Positions 36,562 to 45,199 of a DNA stretch of 64,000 bases are shown piece after piece. Position numbers and translations under genes: made by a program. Source of the stretch: Marivirga salinae (lineage in GTDB: Bacteria; Bacteroidota; Bacteroidia; Cytophagales; Cyclobacteriaceae). Position 1 is the stretch's first letter. Every line of letters starts with the position of its first letter. The stretch spans positions 4,430,742 to 4,494,741 of the forward strand of contig NZ_CP129971.1 in the NCBI RefSeq assembly GCF_030503855.1, given 5' to 3'. Below the pieces are notes generated by a model. It was not told the origin of the DNA. It ran no database searches and saw only the letters and a program-made list of their open reading frames with translations.

Positions 36562-37722
36562 TTACTTTACTATTACTTCATGGTTTTTCACCAAATACTT
36601 TAAATCTTTATCTTCCACCACATTAATACGATCCGCCATTTCCAAAAACTCTTGATAAGTTTCTTCTAATTCTTCTTTTCCTAAATGGACTCCCAATTCA
36701 ATTAATCTGAAATTCAAGGCAGCTCTTCCACTTCTAGCAGTCAAAATGATGCTGGATTTATTGACTCCAACCTCGTAAGGATCTATGATTTCGTAATTAT
36801 CTCTATTCTTAATCACACCGTCTTGATGAATGCCAGATGAATGAGAAAAGGCATTGGAACCGACCACTGCCTTATTAGCCTGAACAGGCATGCACATAGT
36901 TTGCGAAACCATTTGACTTATCGGGAAAAGAAGTTGTGTATTAATTCCAGTTTCCAGCGCTAACTCTGGGTGTTTCTTTATCACCATAACGACTTCCTCC
37001 AAAGAAGTATTTCCAGCTCTTTCTCCAATTCCATTGATAGTACACTCAATCTGACCTGCTCCATTTTTAATGGCAGCTATACTATTGGCGGTTGCCAAAC
37101 CCAAATCATTATGACAATGAGCGGAAATGACAGCATTTTCTATGCCTTTTACATTATCGATTAGATATTTGATTTTCGCTCCATATTCTTCAGGCAAACA
37201 AAAACCAGTGGTATCTGGAATATTGACCACTTTTGCACCAGCGGCAACGGCAACTTCTATCACTTGAGCTAAAAATTCATTGGAAGTTCTTCCTGCATCT
37301 TCAGCATAAAATTCTACTTCATCTACAAAAGAACGGGCATGTGTAACGCATTCATGCGCTTTTTCCAAAACTTGCTCTCTGGTGAAATTCAGTTTTGTAA
37401 AAACATGCTGGTCAGAAGTTCCCAATCCAGTATGGATTCTTGGTCTTACCGCTCCTTCCAAAGCTCTTGCAGCAGTTTCAATATCATTTTTCACTGCACG
37501 GGATAAGGCACATATTGATGAATTTTTGATTTCTTTTGATAAGAGTCGAACCGACTCAAAATCGCCAGGTGAAGAAATGGGAAAGCCAGATTCAATTACG
37601 TCTACCCCTAAAGCTTCAAGCTCCTTGGCAATCTTAAGCTTTTCATTCTTACTTAAGCCACATCCCGGCACTTGCTCTCCGTCTCTTAAAGTAGTGTCAA
37701 AAATTGCTATCCTACGTGCCAT
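36562..37722 (-). CDS. leuA: 2-isopropylmalate synthase, short form lacking the regulatory domain
   Basis: 386 residues. TIM-barrel catalytic domain with [16 protein letters not shown], metal ligands in [15 protein letters not shown], and [15 protein letters not shown], followed by the subdomain linker ([13 protein letters not shown]). It ends at about the point where the roughly 120-residue C-terminal leucine-binding LeuA dimer domain normally begins in ~510-residue enzymes. Leucine feedback through that domain is therefore not expected. It heads the operon and is divergent from the gene at 37879. Homocitrate-type or citramalate activity cannot be fully excluded, but the leuCDB context favours LeuA. 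Confidence 0.92.
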   Translation of the reverse strand: MARRIAIFDTTLRDGEQVPGCGLSKNEKLKIAKELEALGVDVIESGFPISSPGDFESVRLLSKEIKNSSICALSRAVKNDIETAARALEGAVRPRIHTGLGTSDQHVFTKLNFTREQVLEKAHECVTHARSFVDEVEFYAEDAGRTSNEFLAQVIEVAVAAGAKVVNIPDTTGFCLPEEYGAKIKYLIDNVKGIENAVISAHCHNDLGLATANSIAAIKNGAGQIECTINGIGERAGNTSLEEVVMVIKKHPELALETGINTQLLFPISQMVSQTMCMPVQANKAVVGSNAFSHSSGIHQDGVIKNRDNYEIIDPYEVGVNKSSIILTARSGRAALNFRLIELGVHLGKEELEETYQEFLEMADRINVVEDKDLKYLVKNHEVIVK

Positions 37723-37878
37723 ACATCAATTTTTTTATGGTTTATATGTTTTGAAGAAACTAATGTAGGAGTATGAAATAGCGCATGTAATGCCAAATAT
37801 TTTTGTAATTACGATTTCTATTCTTCACATTTATATTCAAATTGATCAAAAAACATCATAAAGTGATTATTAATTACG

Positions 37879-39423
37879 ATGTCTAAGCAATCATCTGACC
37901 ATTTATTTGATTTAATAAAATCGCTCACTAAAAGTGAAAAGCGCTATTTCCGCTTGCTTTCTCAACAACAGAGTGAGAGCAAAGCCAAATACATGCAGCT
38001 TTTTGATTTTCTGGAACAAAAAGAAAATTATTCAGCAGCTGATTTGGAGGGAATTTCTTTTATAAAAGGCAATCAGATTTCTAATATGAAGGCGCATTTA
38101 ATGCAAAAGATTCTGCAGGCATTAAGACAATTTGAAAGTGCGAAAAATAGTGAAATCCACATTCGTGAGATGATCGATTATGTACAAATATTATACAACA
38201 GAGGGCTTTTTCGACAAGCTTTTGACATCTTAAAAAAAGCTTATAAAAAAGTAGCTAAAACGGGAAATCTAGAATTAAAGCTTGAGCTGTTAAAATGGGA
38301 AAAGAACCTATTGAACCAAAGTGTAGGCAGCCAGTATAGCCAGAATGTTCAGCGAGTGATTTCAGAGGTAGAAGATGCCAACAGTAAAATTAATCTGATA
38401 AATCAGTTTACCAATTTAGCTGTAAAACTCAATGCAATCTATGTTAAAACAGGATACATAAGAAATGATGAACATCTAAAGGAAGTCCAGAAGTTGTTTT
38501 ATGAAGGATTACCCCAGCACGAGGAAGAGAAATTATCCATACATGAAAAATTAAGCCTATACAGACTATATGTCAACTACTACTATTTCTTGGAAGATAT
38601 GGAAGTGGGTTATAAATACGCCTTGAAATGGCTGCAACTATATGACCAACATCCTGATTTAAAAAATAGCCAGTTAAATGATTATTTAAGCGCTGTTAAT
38701 CAGGTGATGATAGCTGAATATAAATTATTCTATTACCAAAATTTTCTTAAATCACGTCAGCGGCTGCATGATTTGAATGAGCAGATGCAAAATTCTGTCA
38801 ATGAGAATATTCGAAATAGGCTCATAAAATATGTTTATGTGCATGAATTTAATAGGATATTCATGTTGGGGAAATTTAATTTGGGCGTAAAATTACTAAA
38901 AAAGCTAAACCCAGATTTAGAGGCCTTTATTCAGCGTTCGGATGAGCATTCCCGCATAATTTTGTTCTACAAAATTGCTTGTCTATATTTTGGAAATAGC
39001 CAATACCACAAAGCTTTAGAATGGCTAAACCGCGTTCAACAGGATGAAAAGACAGATTTACGAGAGGACATACATTCTTTTGCCAAAATTTTGAGTTTGA
39101 TCGCTCACTATGAATTGGGAAATATGGAAGTGATTGATTATTACATCCGATCCACCTATCGTTTTCTTTTAAAGAAGGGTGAACTGCATCTATTTCAGAA
39201 ATACATCCTGCGGTTTTTAAGAAAATTAGCTGGGGAATTTAGAGAAGAAGAATTGATTCCTGAATTTAAAAAGCTGTTAAGTAATCTTGAGCCATTGCAG
39301 GATATAAGATACGAAAAGCGGTCATTTATTTATTTTGATATTATTGCTTGGCTGGAGAGTAAAATTATGGATGAAAGTGTCCAGGAAAGGATACAGGAAC
39401 GTGCTAGGGAGAAGATGAGGTGA
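37879..39423 (+). CDS. Large TPR-like helical protein, function unknown
   Basis: 514 residues, almost entirely helical, without signal peptide or TM segment. The N-terminus (FDLIKSLTKSEKRYFRLLSQQ) is a recurring start of a Bacteroidota family. The middle contains degenerate tetratricopeptide-like helical pairs (RGLFRQAFDILKKAYKKVAK, SQYHKALEWLNRVQQ). Probably a cytoplasmic scaffold. It is divergent from leuA with about 150 nt between and no recognised partner. Confidence 0.6.
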   Translation: MSKQSSDHLFDLIKSLTKSEKRYFRLLSQQQSESKAKYMQLFDFLEQKENYSAADLEGISFIKGNQISNMKAHLMQKILQALRQFESAKNSEIHIREMIDYVQILYNRGLFRQAFDILKKAYKKVAKTGNLELKLELLKWEKNLLNQSVGSQYSQNVQRVISEVEDANSKINLINQFTNLAVKLNAIYVKTGYIRNDEHLKEVQKLFYEGLPQHEEEKLSIHEKLSLYRLYVNYYYFLEDMEVGYKYALKWLQLYDQHPDLKNSQLNDYLSAVNQVMIAEYKLFYYQNFLKSRQRLHDLNEQMQNSVNENIRNRLIKYVYVHEFNRIFMLGKFNLGVKLLKKLNPDLEAFIQRSDEHSRIILFYKIACLYFGNSQYHKALEWLNRVQQDEKTDLREDIHSFAKILSLIAHYELGNMEVIDYYIRSTYRFLLKKGELHLFQKYILRFLRKLAGEFREEELIPEFKKLLSNLEPLQDIRYEKRSFIYFDIIAWLESKIMDESVQERIQERAREKMR

Positions 39424-39580
39424 GATTGACTTTTACTTAATAAAAGTTATAATAATTCTAGTATTTACTCCCTTAAACAATTTATCCATTCTTATTATTA
39501 CTCTTAAATAAAACTTAATTCGAGACAAGAAACTTTGATAACAGATAAAATAATACAAAACCATCTAAAGCTGGAAACTT

Positions 39581-39795
39581 AACCACAAAAGATATGGAAG
39601 AAAACAAAAGACAGCCAAAGGCTGTTTGGTCTTGCACACCCCAAAATATGTATCAAGGATATCTTGTTATTTCCATTTATGTCTCAATCAGAAAATGAAA
39701 TGTTATTATATCTAAAAATAATCTTGATTATTTTCTTTGTGTTCTTTGTGACTTTGTGGTTAAAATTAATCAGCCTTTGGCTGTAAAAAATTTTG
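39581..39795. repeat. Inverted pair of ACAGCC hairpin / CACAAAG elements
   Basis: The 418-nt gap (39424-39841) has no reading frame. At 39581-39625 it reads AACCACAAAAG, then AAAACAAAAG, then ACAGCC-AAA-GGCTGT. At 39737-39786 the opposite strand reads CAGCCAAAGGCTG, then AACCACAAAGTCACAAAGAA. So two related units face each other. A third related copy is at 49650-49682. Confidence 0.55.
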
Positions 39796-39841
39796 GCAAA
39801 GCCAAAATAATCAAATTCAGAAAAGTACTATAACATTTACC

Positions 39842-40048
39842 TCACTCAAACTCATAAAAGTACTTTTCAAAAGTTTTTCCGCTGTGTTCTCCGTCTTTGA
39901 GGACTTTATAAACCATCCAAACTAGGGCTACAGGTAGAATTCCAAACAATCCAGCTACAATTGGGTATGGGAAATTGAATCCTACTGCCACTACATAGAA
40001 GATGGCGATAAATGTAACTAGGCTTATGGGAAATATCAGCTTATCCAT
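39842..40048 (-). CDS. Small two-helix membrane protein
   Basis: 68 residues from the ATG at 40048 (MDKLIFPISLVTFIAIFYVV). Two TM helices (about 4-25 and 30-50) and a charged tail GEHSGKTFEKYFYEFE. The open frame runs on to 40141, but the extra part is not membrane-like and I consider the internal ATG more likely. Unknown function. Neighbours (truncated haemoglobin, hemN) suggest but do not show a link to respiration. Confidence 0.55.
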   Translation of the reverse strand: MDKLIFPISLVTFIAIFYVVAVGFNFPYPIVAGLFGILPVALVWMVYKVLKDGEHSGKTFEKYFYEFE

Positions 40049-40163
40049 ACTTAATAAACTGATATTCAGAGGTGATTGTTTTACTTGATCATATTTAAAA
40101 GAAATCAACAAAACAATTACATTTTGTTGATTAAATATCATTTACCCTCAAGCCGGGAGGGCT

Positions 40164-40208
40164 TTTACTTTTTCATTGAGAAAAAGTAAACAAAAATCTA
40201 GGGCTGTA
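40164..40208. repeat. Dispersed ACTTTTTC...GAAAAAGT element, copy 1
   Basis: TACTTTTTC-ATTGA-GAAAAAGTA followed by ACAAAAATCTAGG. The same layout appears at 51447-51489. The surrounding gap (40049-40382) also holds GGGAGG-rich bits (CCGGGAGGGC at 40153, CCTCCCTATGGGAGG at 40263) and no reading frame. Confidence 0.6.
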
Positions 40209-40382
40209 TTTATTTCTTAACGTGATTTTGATTTCACAGGAGGGAAATAAAAAAAACTCAACCTCCCTATGGGAGGTGTCAAACATTTTTATTTCTAATC
40301 CTCCTTTTGAAAACAAAATCTCTAAAATAAATAATGCCCGTCCTTAGGTTCAAGCTATTTCAATATGAAAAAATGCAATTGT

Positions 40383-40766
40383 TTAGCTTCTTGCCTCTTC
40401 CATTTTGAAAAGCATTAATCTCCCAATTGTGCTTGCTCTGTTTTTGGCTTCTTTGGCGGTTGCTCCTTCAAAAAGCTCATCTACAGTCTCAAACCATAAT
40501 TCCAGCCATCTATCGAAATGCTGTTTTTGTAATGGCTCTTTTTCATTTAAAGCAAAATGCTTGTCCATGGGATTGCGCTTATAGGCAGTAGTTCCCAATA
40601 AAACGGATGACCAAAAATCGTACATAATAGGCATATGTGCTGGAACGTCCAGTTTGGCGACCTCAGTGAAAATGTAGCCGATAGTTTCGTCTTTCAGTAC
40701 TTTTTCATAAAAGCTATCGACTAATAATTGAATGTCTTCTTTTTGGGTGATGTCTTTTTTAGGCAT
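40383..40766 (-). CDS. Group III truncated haemoglobin
   Basis: 127 residues. The group III pattern is visible: LVDSFYEKVLKDETIGYIF at the start, MPIMYDFWSSVLLG (distal side), and the proximal His in KQHFDRWLELWFETVDELF. Such globins bind O2 or NO and are often expressed in microaerobic or nitrosative conditions. It lies between a small membrane protein and hemN on the same strand, but with about 410 nt to hemN, so it has its own promoter. An ACGGA/TCCGT inverted repeat lies at 40787-40804, just upstream, and may be an operator. Confidence 0.9.
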   Translation of the reverse strand: MPKKDITQKEDIQLLVDSFYEKVLKDETIGYIFTEVAKLDVPAHMPIMYDFWSSVLLGTTAYKRNPMDKHFALNEKEPLQKQHFDRWLELWFETVDELFEGATAKEAKNRASTIGRLMLFKMEEARS

Positions 40767-40943
40767 AAAATTCTTTTTGAGAATAGACGGATAAAATTGT
40801 CCGTTCGTTTATGATATTTAAACCTTTAATTGAAATATTAAAGAACCAAGTAACAGGCTATTCAAGCTTAATATAGTATATAAAGAATAAAACTGATGTA
40901 ATTAATTCAAAGAGAAAACATTCAGCTCTTACTAAACGAAAAA

Positions 40944-41126
40944 ATCCGTGCGTCATCCTCGCGAAGGCGGGGATCTATTGATTTTAATCTTGATTAAAAT
41001 ATCTAACCAAAGCCCGAGTTATCTCTTATTGATAGAAACTTCGGATTTATTTCTTCTCTGACAATATTATTGAAACTTCGTTTCAATAAGACAAGATCCC
41101 TGCCTACGCAGGGATGACGCACAGAT
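40944..41126. repeat. Mobile-type element with long imperfect terminal inverted repeats
   Basis: The ends 40944-40976 and 41094-41126 are inverted copies of each other (about 33 nt, GTGCGTCATCC... against ...GGGATGACGCAC). The inside holds a second perfect palindrome TTATTGAAAC-TTC-GTTTCAATAA (41068-41090). The unit is 183 nt, has no reading frame and lies between hemN and the haemoglobin gene. It has the layout of a miniature inverted-repeat element. The GCGTCATCC/GGATGACGC ends resemble GC-rich intergenic repeats seen in many genomes. Confidence 0.65.
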
Positions 41127-41177
41127 GATAATAAGTAGGTAAATGAACAAAAATTACTTCCCTATAATTAAACAATA

Positions 41178-42539
41178 TCAAATACTCTGGCTAAACTGTG
41201 GCTTATCGGATTTCTGCTTTAGTTTTGGATCGAAAAGACTACAAATATTTCTAACAAATAGCATTCCTTCTTCTGTTACTTTTAATGCGTAATCTCCCAT
41301 TTCCAATAAACCATCTTTTTGCATTTCGGCAAGCTCATCTTGAGCATCTCCCCATAATTGCATTGCTAAAGTACTTCTTTTAAAATCAACTGAGCCATTG
41401 CAGATAATCTGATTTATCAATTTAGCAGAAATCTGCTCCTCTTCTGTTAAATAATGTCCAATTATTAAGGGTAATTCATTATTCAGAACTGCCGTTTGGT
41501 ACTTTTCTACCACTTTTTCGTTTTGAACAAATGCAGTTCCTGTAGCACTAATAGCAGAACAACCCAAACCAATCATCATTTGGTTTTGATCGGTGGTATA
41601 CCCCATAAAATTTCGGTTCAAATAGCCTTTTTCTTTGGCAATGGTCAACTCATCTTGTGGCAATGCGTAATGATCCATCCCAATATTTTCATAACCCATT
41701 TCATTTAACATCTGCTTTGCTCGAAGATACATGGCTAATTTTTCTTCCGGCTTTGGCAAATCATTATCTCCATAACCTCTTTGTGCTTTACTTTTCCATG
41801 GCACATGCGCATAGCTATAGAGCGCAATTCTTTCAGGTTTAAACTCTCTCACCTTTTCAATATTCTCTTCAATATTTTCTAAAGTCTGAAAAGGCAATCC
41901 GTAAATCAAATCATAGTTTACAGAATGATAGCCCAATTCTCTTGCCCACTCTGTGGTTTTCCGAACATTTTCAATAGGTTGAATTCTATGAATGGCTTTT
42001 TGTACTTTGATATTAAAATCTTGCACACCATAAGAAACTCTGTCAAAACCAAGGTCAGCTAAAATTTTTAATTGCTCATAAGTCGTATTGTTAGGATGCC
42101 CCTCAAAACTAAAAGCTTTTTGAGGATGTATTTCTGAAGTTTCTAAAATAGAAAATAAAAGTTTATTAAGATTTTCAGAGGAGAAAAAAGTAGGGGTTCC
42201 TCCACCGAGGTGGATATTTCGAATGATAGGCTTTTCCCCCAAAGCACCCACATAAATATTCCATTCTGACAACACTGACTCAATATATTGCTCCTCTACA
42301 CTATGATTTTTTGTGATTCTTTTATTGCATCCGCAGTATGTACATAAGCTTTCGCAAAATGGTAAATGAATATAAAGACTGATGCTTTTATCCTTTTGTG
42401 AAAAATATACATTCCGCACTTCCTTTAACCATTCAGCTTGATCAGGATTTTGCAATTTCCAATGTGGAACAGTTGGATAACTAGTATATCTTGGAATAGC
42501 TTTATTGTATTTGATACTTAAATCTGCCATAAGACTCAT
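41178..42539 (-). CDS. hemN: Oxygen-independent coproporphyrinogen III oxidase
   Basis: 453 residues. Radical SAM enzyme with the HemN cluster motif CESLCTYCGCNKRI (Cys about 62-69), NIHLGGGTPTFFS, FEGHPNNTT, DRVSYGVQDF, and the C-terminal HemN domain. It decarboxylates coproporphyrinogen III to protoporphyrinogen IX without O2. It carries an FNR-like site upstream with the same geometry as ccoI, which fits low-oxygen induction. Confidence 0.95.
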   Translation of the reverse strand: MSLMADLSIKYNKAIPRYTSYPTVPHWKLQNPDQAEWLKEVRNVYFSQKDKSISLYIHLPFCESLCTYCGCNKRITKNHSVEEQYIESVLSEWNIYVGALGEKPIIRNIHLGGGTPTFFSSENLNKLLFSILETSEIHPQKAFSFEGHPNNTTYEQLKILADLGFDRVSYGVQDFNIKVQKAIHRIQPIENVRKTTEWARELGYHSVNYDLIYGLPFQTLENIEENIEKVREFKPERIALYSYAHVPWKSKAQRGYGDNDLPKPEEKLAMYLRAKQMLNEMGYENIGMDHYALPQDELTIAKEKGYLNRNFMGYTTDQNQMMIGLGCSAISATGTAFVQNEKVVEKYQTAVLNNELPLIIGHYLTEEEQISAKLINQIICNGSVDFKRSTLAMQLWGDAQDELAEMQKDGLLEMGDYALKVTEEGMLFVRNICSLFDPKLKQKSDKPQFSQSI

Positions 42540-42552
42540 TTTAATTATATCT

Positions 42553-42595
42553 CAAAATTAAAATGATATAACTCTAATTTCACTGATGTAAGTCA
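42553..42595 (-). promoter_or_regulatory. hemN promoter with FNR-like palindrome
   Basis: On the minus strand TGACTTACATCA (42595-42584) is centred 36.5 nt upstream of the last G of TAATTTTG (42560-42553). The ccoI promoter has exactly the same spacing. There is no TTG at -33. Both sites continue with ATG-type flanks (the top strand reads GTCATGTTTT at both). Confidence 0.65.
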
Positions 42596-42799
42596 TGTTT
42601 TGAATTGAGTTTTAACCGAAGGCCAATTTTCTATCTTCTTGAATTTTTCAAATATTCGAAAAATCCATCAAATAAAACAACATCGAACAATGTATTGATT
42701 TAAAGGCTATTAAATAATATGTTATAACATGTAACAATTATCTAAAACATTACTTTTTATATTATTTTAATTTCACTTAATTACTTAAAATTTACTACT

Positions 42800-43219
42800 A
42801 TGGAACAAGAAGCAATAAAAACTCAGACACTATTAGATGAAAGTTATGCGGTTGTAACCTATTTTCCAGATCAAGAAATGGCACGGGTTAAGTGGAAAGG
42901 AAATGTAAATGTTGATCAATACAGGAATGCTTTTGAGATAGTTTACAAGCATGCGCTATCTGGAAATTTAGTTAAAAGATTTTATTCTGACACTAGAGAA
43001 CAAGGAGTGGTTGGACCGGAAAACCGAAAATGGTTTGAAAAAGAAATGCTGCCAAAAGCAATTGAGGCAGGAATGGAAAGAGCTGGAACGATCTCGGATG
43101 CTAATATATTTAAGCGTTACTATCTTAACATGATTCTAAAAAGTATCAATAAATTTAACCTACCATTCAAGCTTTGTGGTTCTGAAGAAGAGGTTATTGA
43201 ATTTCTTATGCAGGAATAA
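42800..43219 (+). CDS. STAS/SpoIIAA-like cytoplasmic protein
   Basis: 139 residues, alpha/beta, no signal or TM. The start AVVTYFPDQEMARVKWKGNVNVDQYRNAFE and later RFYSDTREQGVVGPENRKWFEKEMLPKAIEAGM resemble a SpoIIAA/STAS-like family common in Bacteroidota, whose role is unknown. It precedes the YebC gene by about 85 nt but is probably separate, as the latter has its own promoter. Confidence 0.5.
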   Translation: MEQEAIKTQTLLDESYAVVTYFPDQEMARVKWKGNVNVDQYRNAFEIVYKHALSGNLVKRFYSDTREQGVVGPENRKWFEKEMLPKAIEAGMERAGTISDANIFKRYYLNMILKSINKFNLPFKLCGSEEEVIEFLMQE

Positions 43220-43250
43220 TTTAGAGAAATCAAACAAAACTACTTTCAGA

Positions 43251-43283
43251 TTGCGGTATCTTAATCTCTTCTTTATATTTTTG
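43251..43283 (+). promoter_or_regulatory. Promoter of the YebC-family gene
   Basis: TTG at 43251-43253, then 22 nt, then TATTTTTG (43276-43283), 21 nt before the ATG at 43305. It fits the Bacteroidota -33/-7 pattern. Confidence 0.6.
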
Positions 43284-43304
43284 CAGCAAACGAATTGAAT
43301 AAAA

Positions 43305-44021
43305 ATGGGAAGAGCATTTGAATACCGAAGAGCGGCAAAAGAAAAAAGATGGGATAAGATGTCCCGTTTGTTTCCAAGATTAGGGAAAACCATCACCATG
43401 GCGGCTAAAGAAGGTGGACCTGACCCTGAAATGAATGCTTCCTTAAGGACTGCCATTCAAAACGCCAAGGCTCAGAATATGCCGAAAGATAACATTGAGG
43501 CAGCTATAAAAAGAGCTACAAGTTCGGAAGCCGAAAATTATGTTGAAGTTACTTTTGAAGGTAAAGGACCTCATGGTGTGTTGATTTTCATAGAATGTGC
43601 TACAGATAATAATAATCGTACTGTTGCCAATATTAAATCTTATTTTAATAAAGATAAAGTTGGTGCCAATTTAGTTCCAAATGGCTCATTGGAATTTATG
43701 TTTTCCAGAACTGCTGTATTTGAATTTGAAAAAACAGAGGATATGGACATTGAAGAACTAGAATTGGAACTGATTGATGCCGGAATGGAAGAAATTGAGG
43801 AAAATGAAGGAATGCTTTATGTTTATGGAGATTATAAAGAATTTGGCAACCTATCTAAAAAATTAGAAGAACTTAACATTGATGTGAAAAATGCTTCTTT
43901 GAAGCGATTTGCAAATGACTCAGTAGAATTTTCTGAAGAACAATTAGCCGATATTGAAAAGCTGATTGATAAGATTGAAGAAGATGATGATGTTCAAGCT
44001 GTTTATACTAATATAGCCTAA
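43305..44021 (+). CDS. YebC/PmpR (TACO1) family protein
   Basis: 238 residues. Start [19 protein letters not shown], then [40 protein letters not shown] and the acidic middle [21 protein letters not shown] are hallmarks of YebC. Family members have been described both as transcription regulators and as translation factors that help ribosomes through proline stretches. The C-terminus is acidic. Confidence 0.95.
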   Translation: MGRAFEYRRAAKEKRWDKMSRLFPRLGKTITMAAKEGGPDPEMNASLRTAIQNAKAQNMPKDNIEAAIKRATSSEAENYVEVTFEGKGPHGVLIFIECATDNNNRTVANIKSYFNKDKVGANLVPNGSLEFMFSRTAVFEFEKTEDMDIEELELELIDAGMEEIEENEGMLYVYGDYKEFGNLSKKLEELNIDVKNASLKRFANDSVEFSEEQLADIEKLIDKIEEDDDVQAVYTNIA

Positions 44022-44040
44022 AAACCTTGACCTCAATAGA

Positions 44041-44083
44041 AACAAAAAGAGCCATTGAACTAAATTCCATGACTCTTTTTGTT
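44041..44083. terminator. Bidirectional terminator
   Basis: AACAAAAAGAG (44041-44051) pairs perfectly with CTCTTTTTGTT (44073-44083). It lies between the convergent stop codons of the YebC gene (44021) and the fasciclin gene (44099). Confidence 0.75.
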
Positions 44084-44098
44084 AAGAATATTTAATTC

Positions 44099-44626
44099 TT
44101 ACAATGGCATTATCAATCTATCAATTTTGTAAATAATAACATCGCTCGTTTCTTCATGTTTCTCTTGAACGACAGCATTTTCAATTTTCAAATCTTCCCC
44201 TTTGAAAATTTTAACTGACTGATTTTGCAGTGTCTCTAAATTATCGGCTCTATTTAAGTCATCGAAGTTTACTTTCTCTGGAATCACATGATAATTCAAT
44301 AATTTTACGAGATCTTCTTTATTATCTTCGTCCATAAAATTTTCCCAAACATCTTCAGGCAATAATCTAAAAGCTTTATTACTTGGAATCATCAAAGTCA
44401 TTTTATCTAACTTTGCTATTTCCTTTGATAATTCAGCCTCCTCAATTGCATTGTAGAATATAGAAAACTCAGGATTATTTTTAATAGTCTTGATAATCCT
44501 CTCTACCTCCTCAGCTCCAATCTCTTCAGAAGAATGCTTTCTCAAAGGTTCTGCAAATGTTTTCGTTCCTATAATTGATGCTACTATAATCCCTACAAAT
44601 AATATTACGTCTCTTCTTTTCATCAC
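44099..44626 (-). CDS. Fasciclin-domain protein
   Basis: 175 residues. An N-terminal hydrophobic helix (about 6-24) serves as signal or anchor. One fasciclin (FAS1) domain follows (about 40-173): FSIFYNAIEEAELSKEI, LTMLIPSNKAFRLLPEDVW, LNYHVIPEKVNFDDL and the final YKIDRLIMPL. FAS1 domains mediate cell-surface adhesion. Monocistronic. Confidence 0.85.
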   Translation of the reverse strand: MMKRRDVILFVGIIVASIIGTKTFAEPLRKHSSEEIGAEEVERIIKTIKNNPEFSIFYNAIEEAELSKEIAKLDKMTLMIPSNKAFRLLPEDVWENFMDEDNKEDLVKLLNYHVIPEKVNFDDLNRADNLETLQNQSVKIFKGEDLKIENAVVQEKHEETSDVIIYKIDRLIMPL

Positions 44627-44688
44627 TCTTTATTTATTATTACCGTGTCAATAAAAATTAATTGGTGTATTAACATGGAACAATAACT

Positions 44689-44723
44689 TTTGTTTAACAA
44701 ATTAATTATTTTTGTTAAACAAA
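44689..44723. terminator. Perfect 13-bp inverted repeat after the DUF983 gene
   Basis: TTTGTTTAACAAA (44689-44701) and TTTGTTAAACAAA (44711-44723) are perfect inverted copies around a 9-nt loop, a few bases past the DUF983 stop codon. AT-rich, so a weak terminator. Since it also lies upstream of the fasciclin gene, an operator role is possible. Confidence 0.5.
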
Positions 44724-44727
44724 GTGA

Positions 44728-45111
44728 TTAATTGTATTCAGAGCGTTTTTCCGGGTCATATTTTACGAAGAGATTTATGTAAGCTGATCTTGATAATCGG
44801 AAAGTAATCGGAATCAGAAGTAAGGATAAGGAAACTGATAAAGTAATGATTAGCCAAAGTTCAGCAAAGCCTAAGACATTTAAGGCTACAAAGACCGTAA
44901 TAATCAATGCCACTTGCATGGCGTAACTAATATACATGGCACCATCAAAAAATGAAGGTTCTGACATATAGCGTAAGCCACAATGAGAACAATGCTTTGG
45001 CATCTTCTGGAAGTTTTTTAAATCATAGGCTTTAGATTTAAACAACTCACCTTCATGACATCTTGGACATTTAAATTTAAATATGCTATATAATTTATTT
45101 CCCTTTTCCAT
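44728..45111 (-). CDS. DUF983-family membrane protein
   Basis: 127 residues. Two zinc-ribbon-like Cys pairs at the N-terminus (CPRCHEGELF and CSHCGLRY) are followed by FFDGAMYISYAMQ and two TM helices (about 60-105). This is the DUF983 pattern. Function is unknown; in some bacteria members lie near cytochrome oxidase genes. Here the neighbours are unrelated. Confidence 0.88.
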   Translation of the reverse strand: MEKGNKLYSIFKFKCPRCHEGELFKSKAYDLKNFQKMPKHCSHCGLRYMSEPSFFDGAMYISYAMQVALIITVFVALNVLGFAELWLIITLSVSLSLLLIPITFRLSRSAYINLFVKYDPEKRSEYN

Positions 45112-45199
45112 GAATTCTTTTAACTAAAATCTAGCTTCTTAAATTAAAGAGTGCAAATAAAGAACTATTATTTTATATCCTTTGTGACTTAAGTTTCAA

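Noticed and set aside
37760..37786. MRYFILLH mini-frame upstream of leuA as an attenuation leader peptide
   Set aside because: Only two Leu and one Ile codon, no terminator/antiterminator pair before the leuA ATG, and no clear promoter. Kept only as a remark in the LeuA finding.
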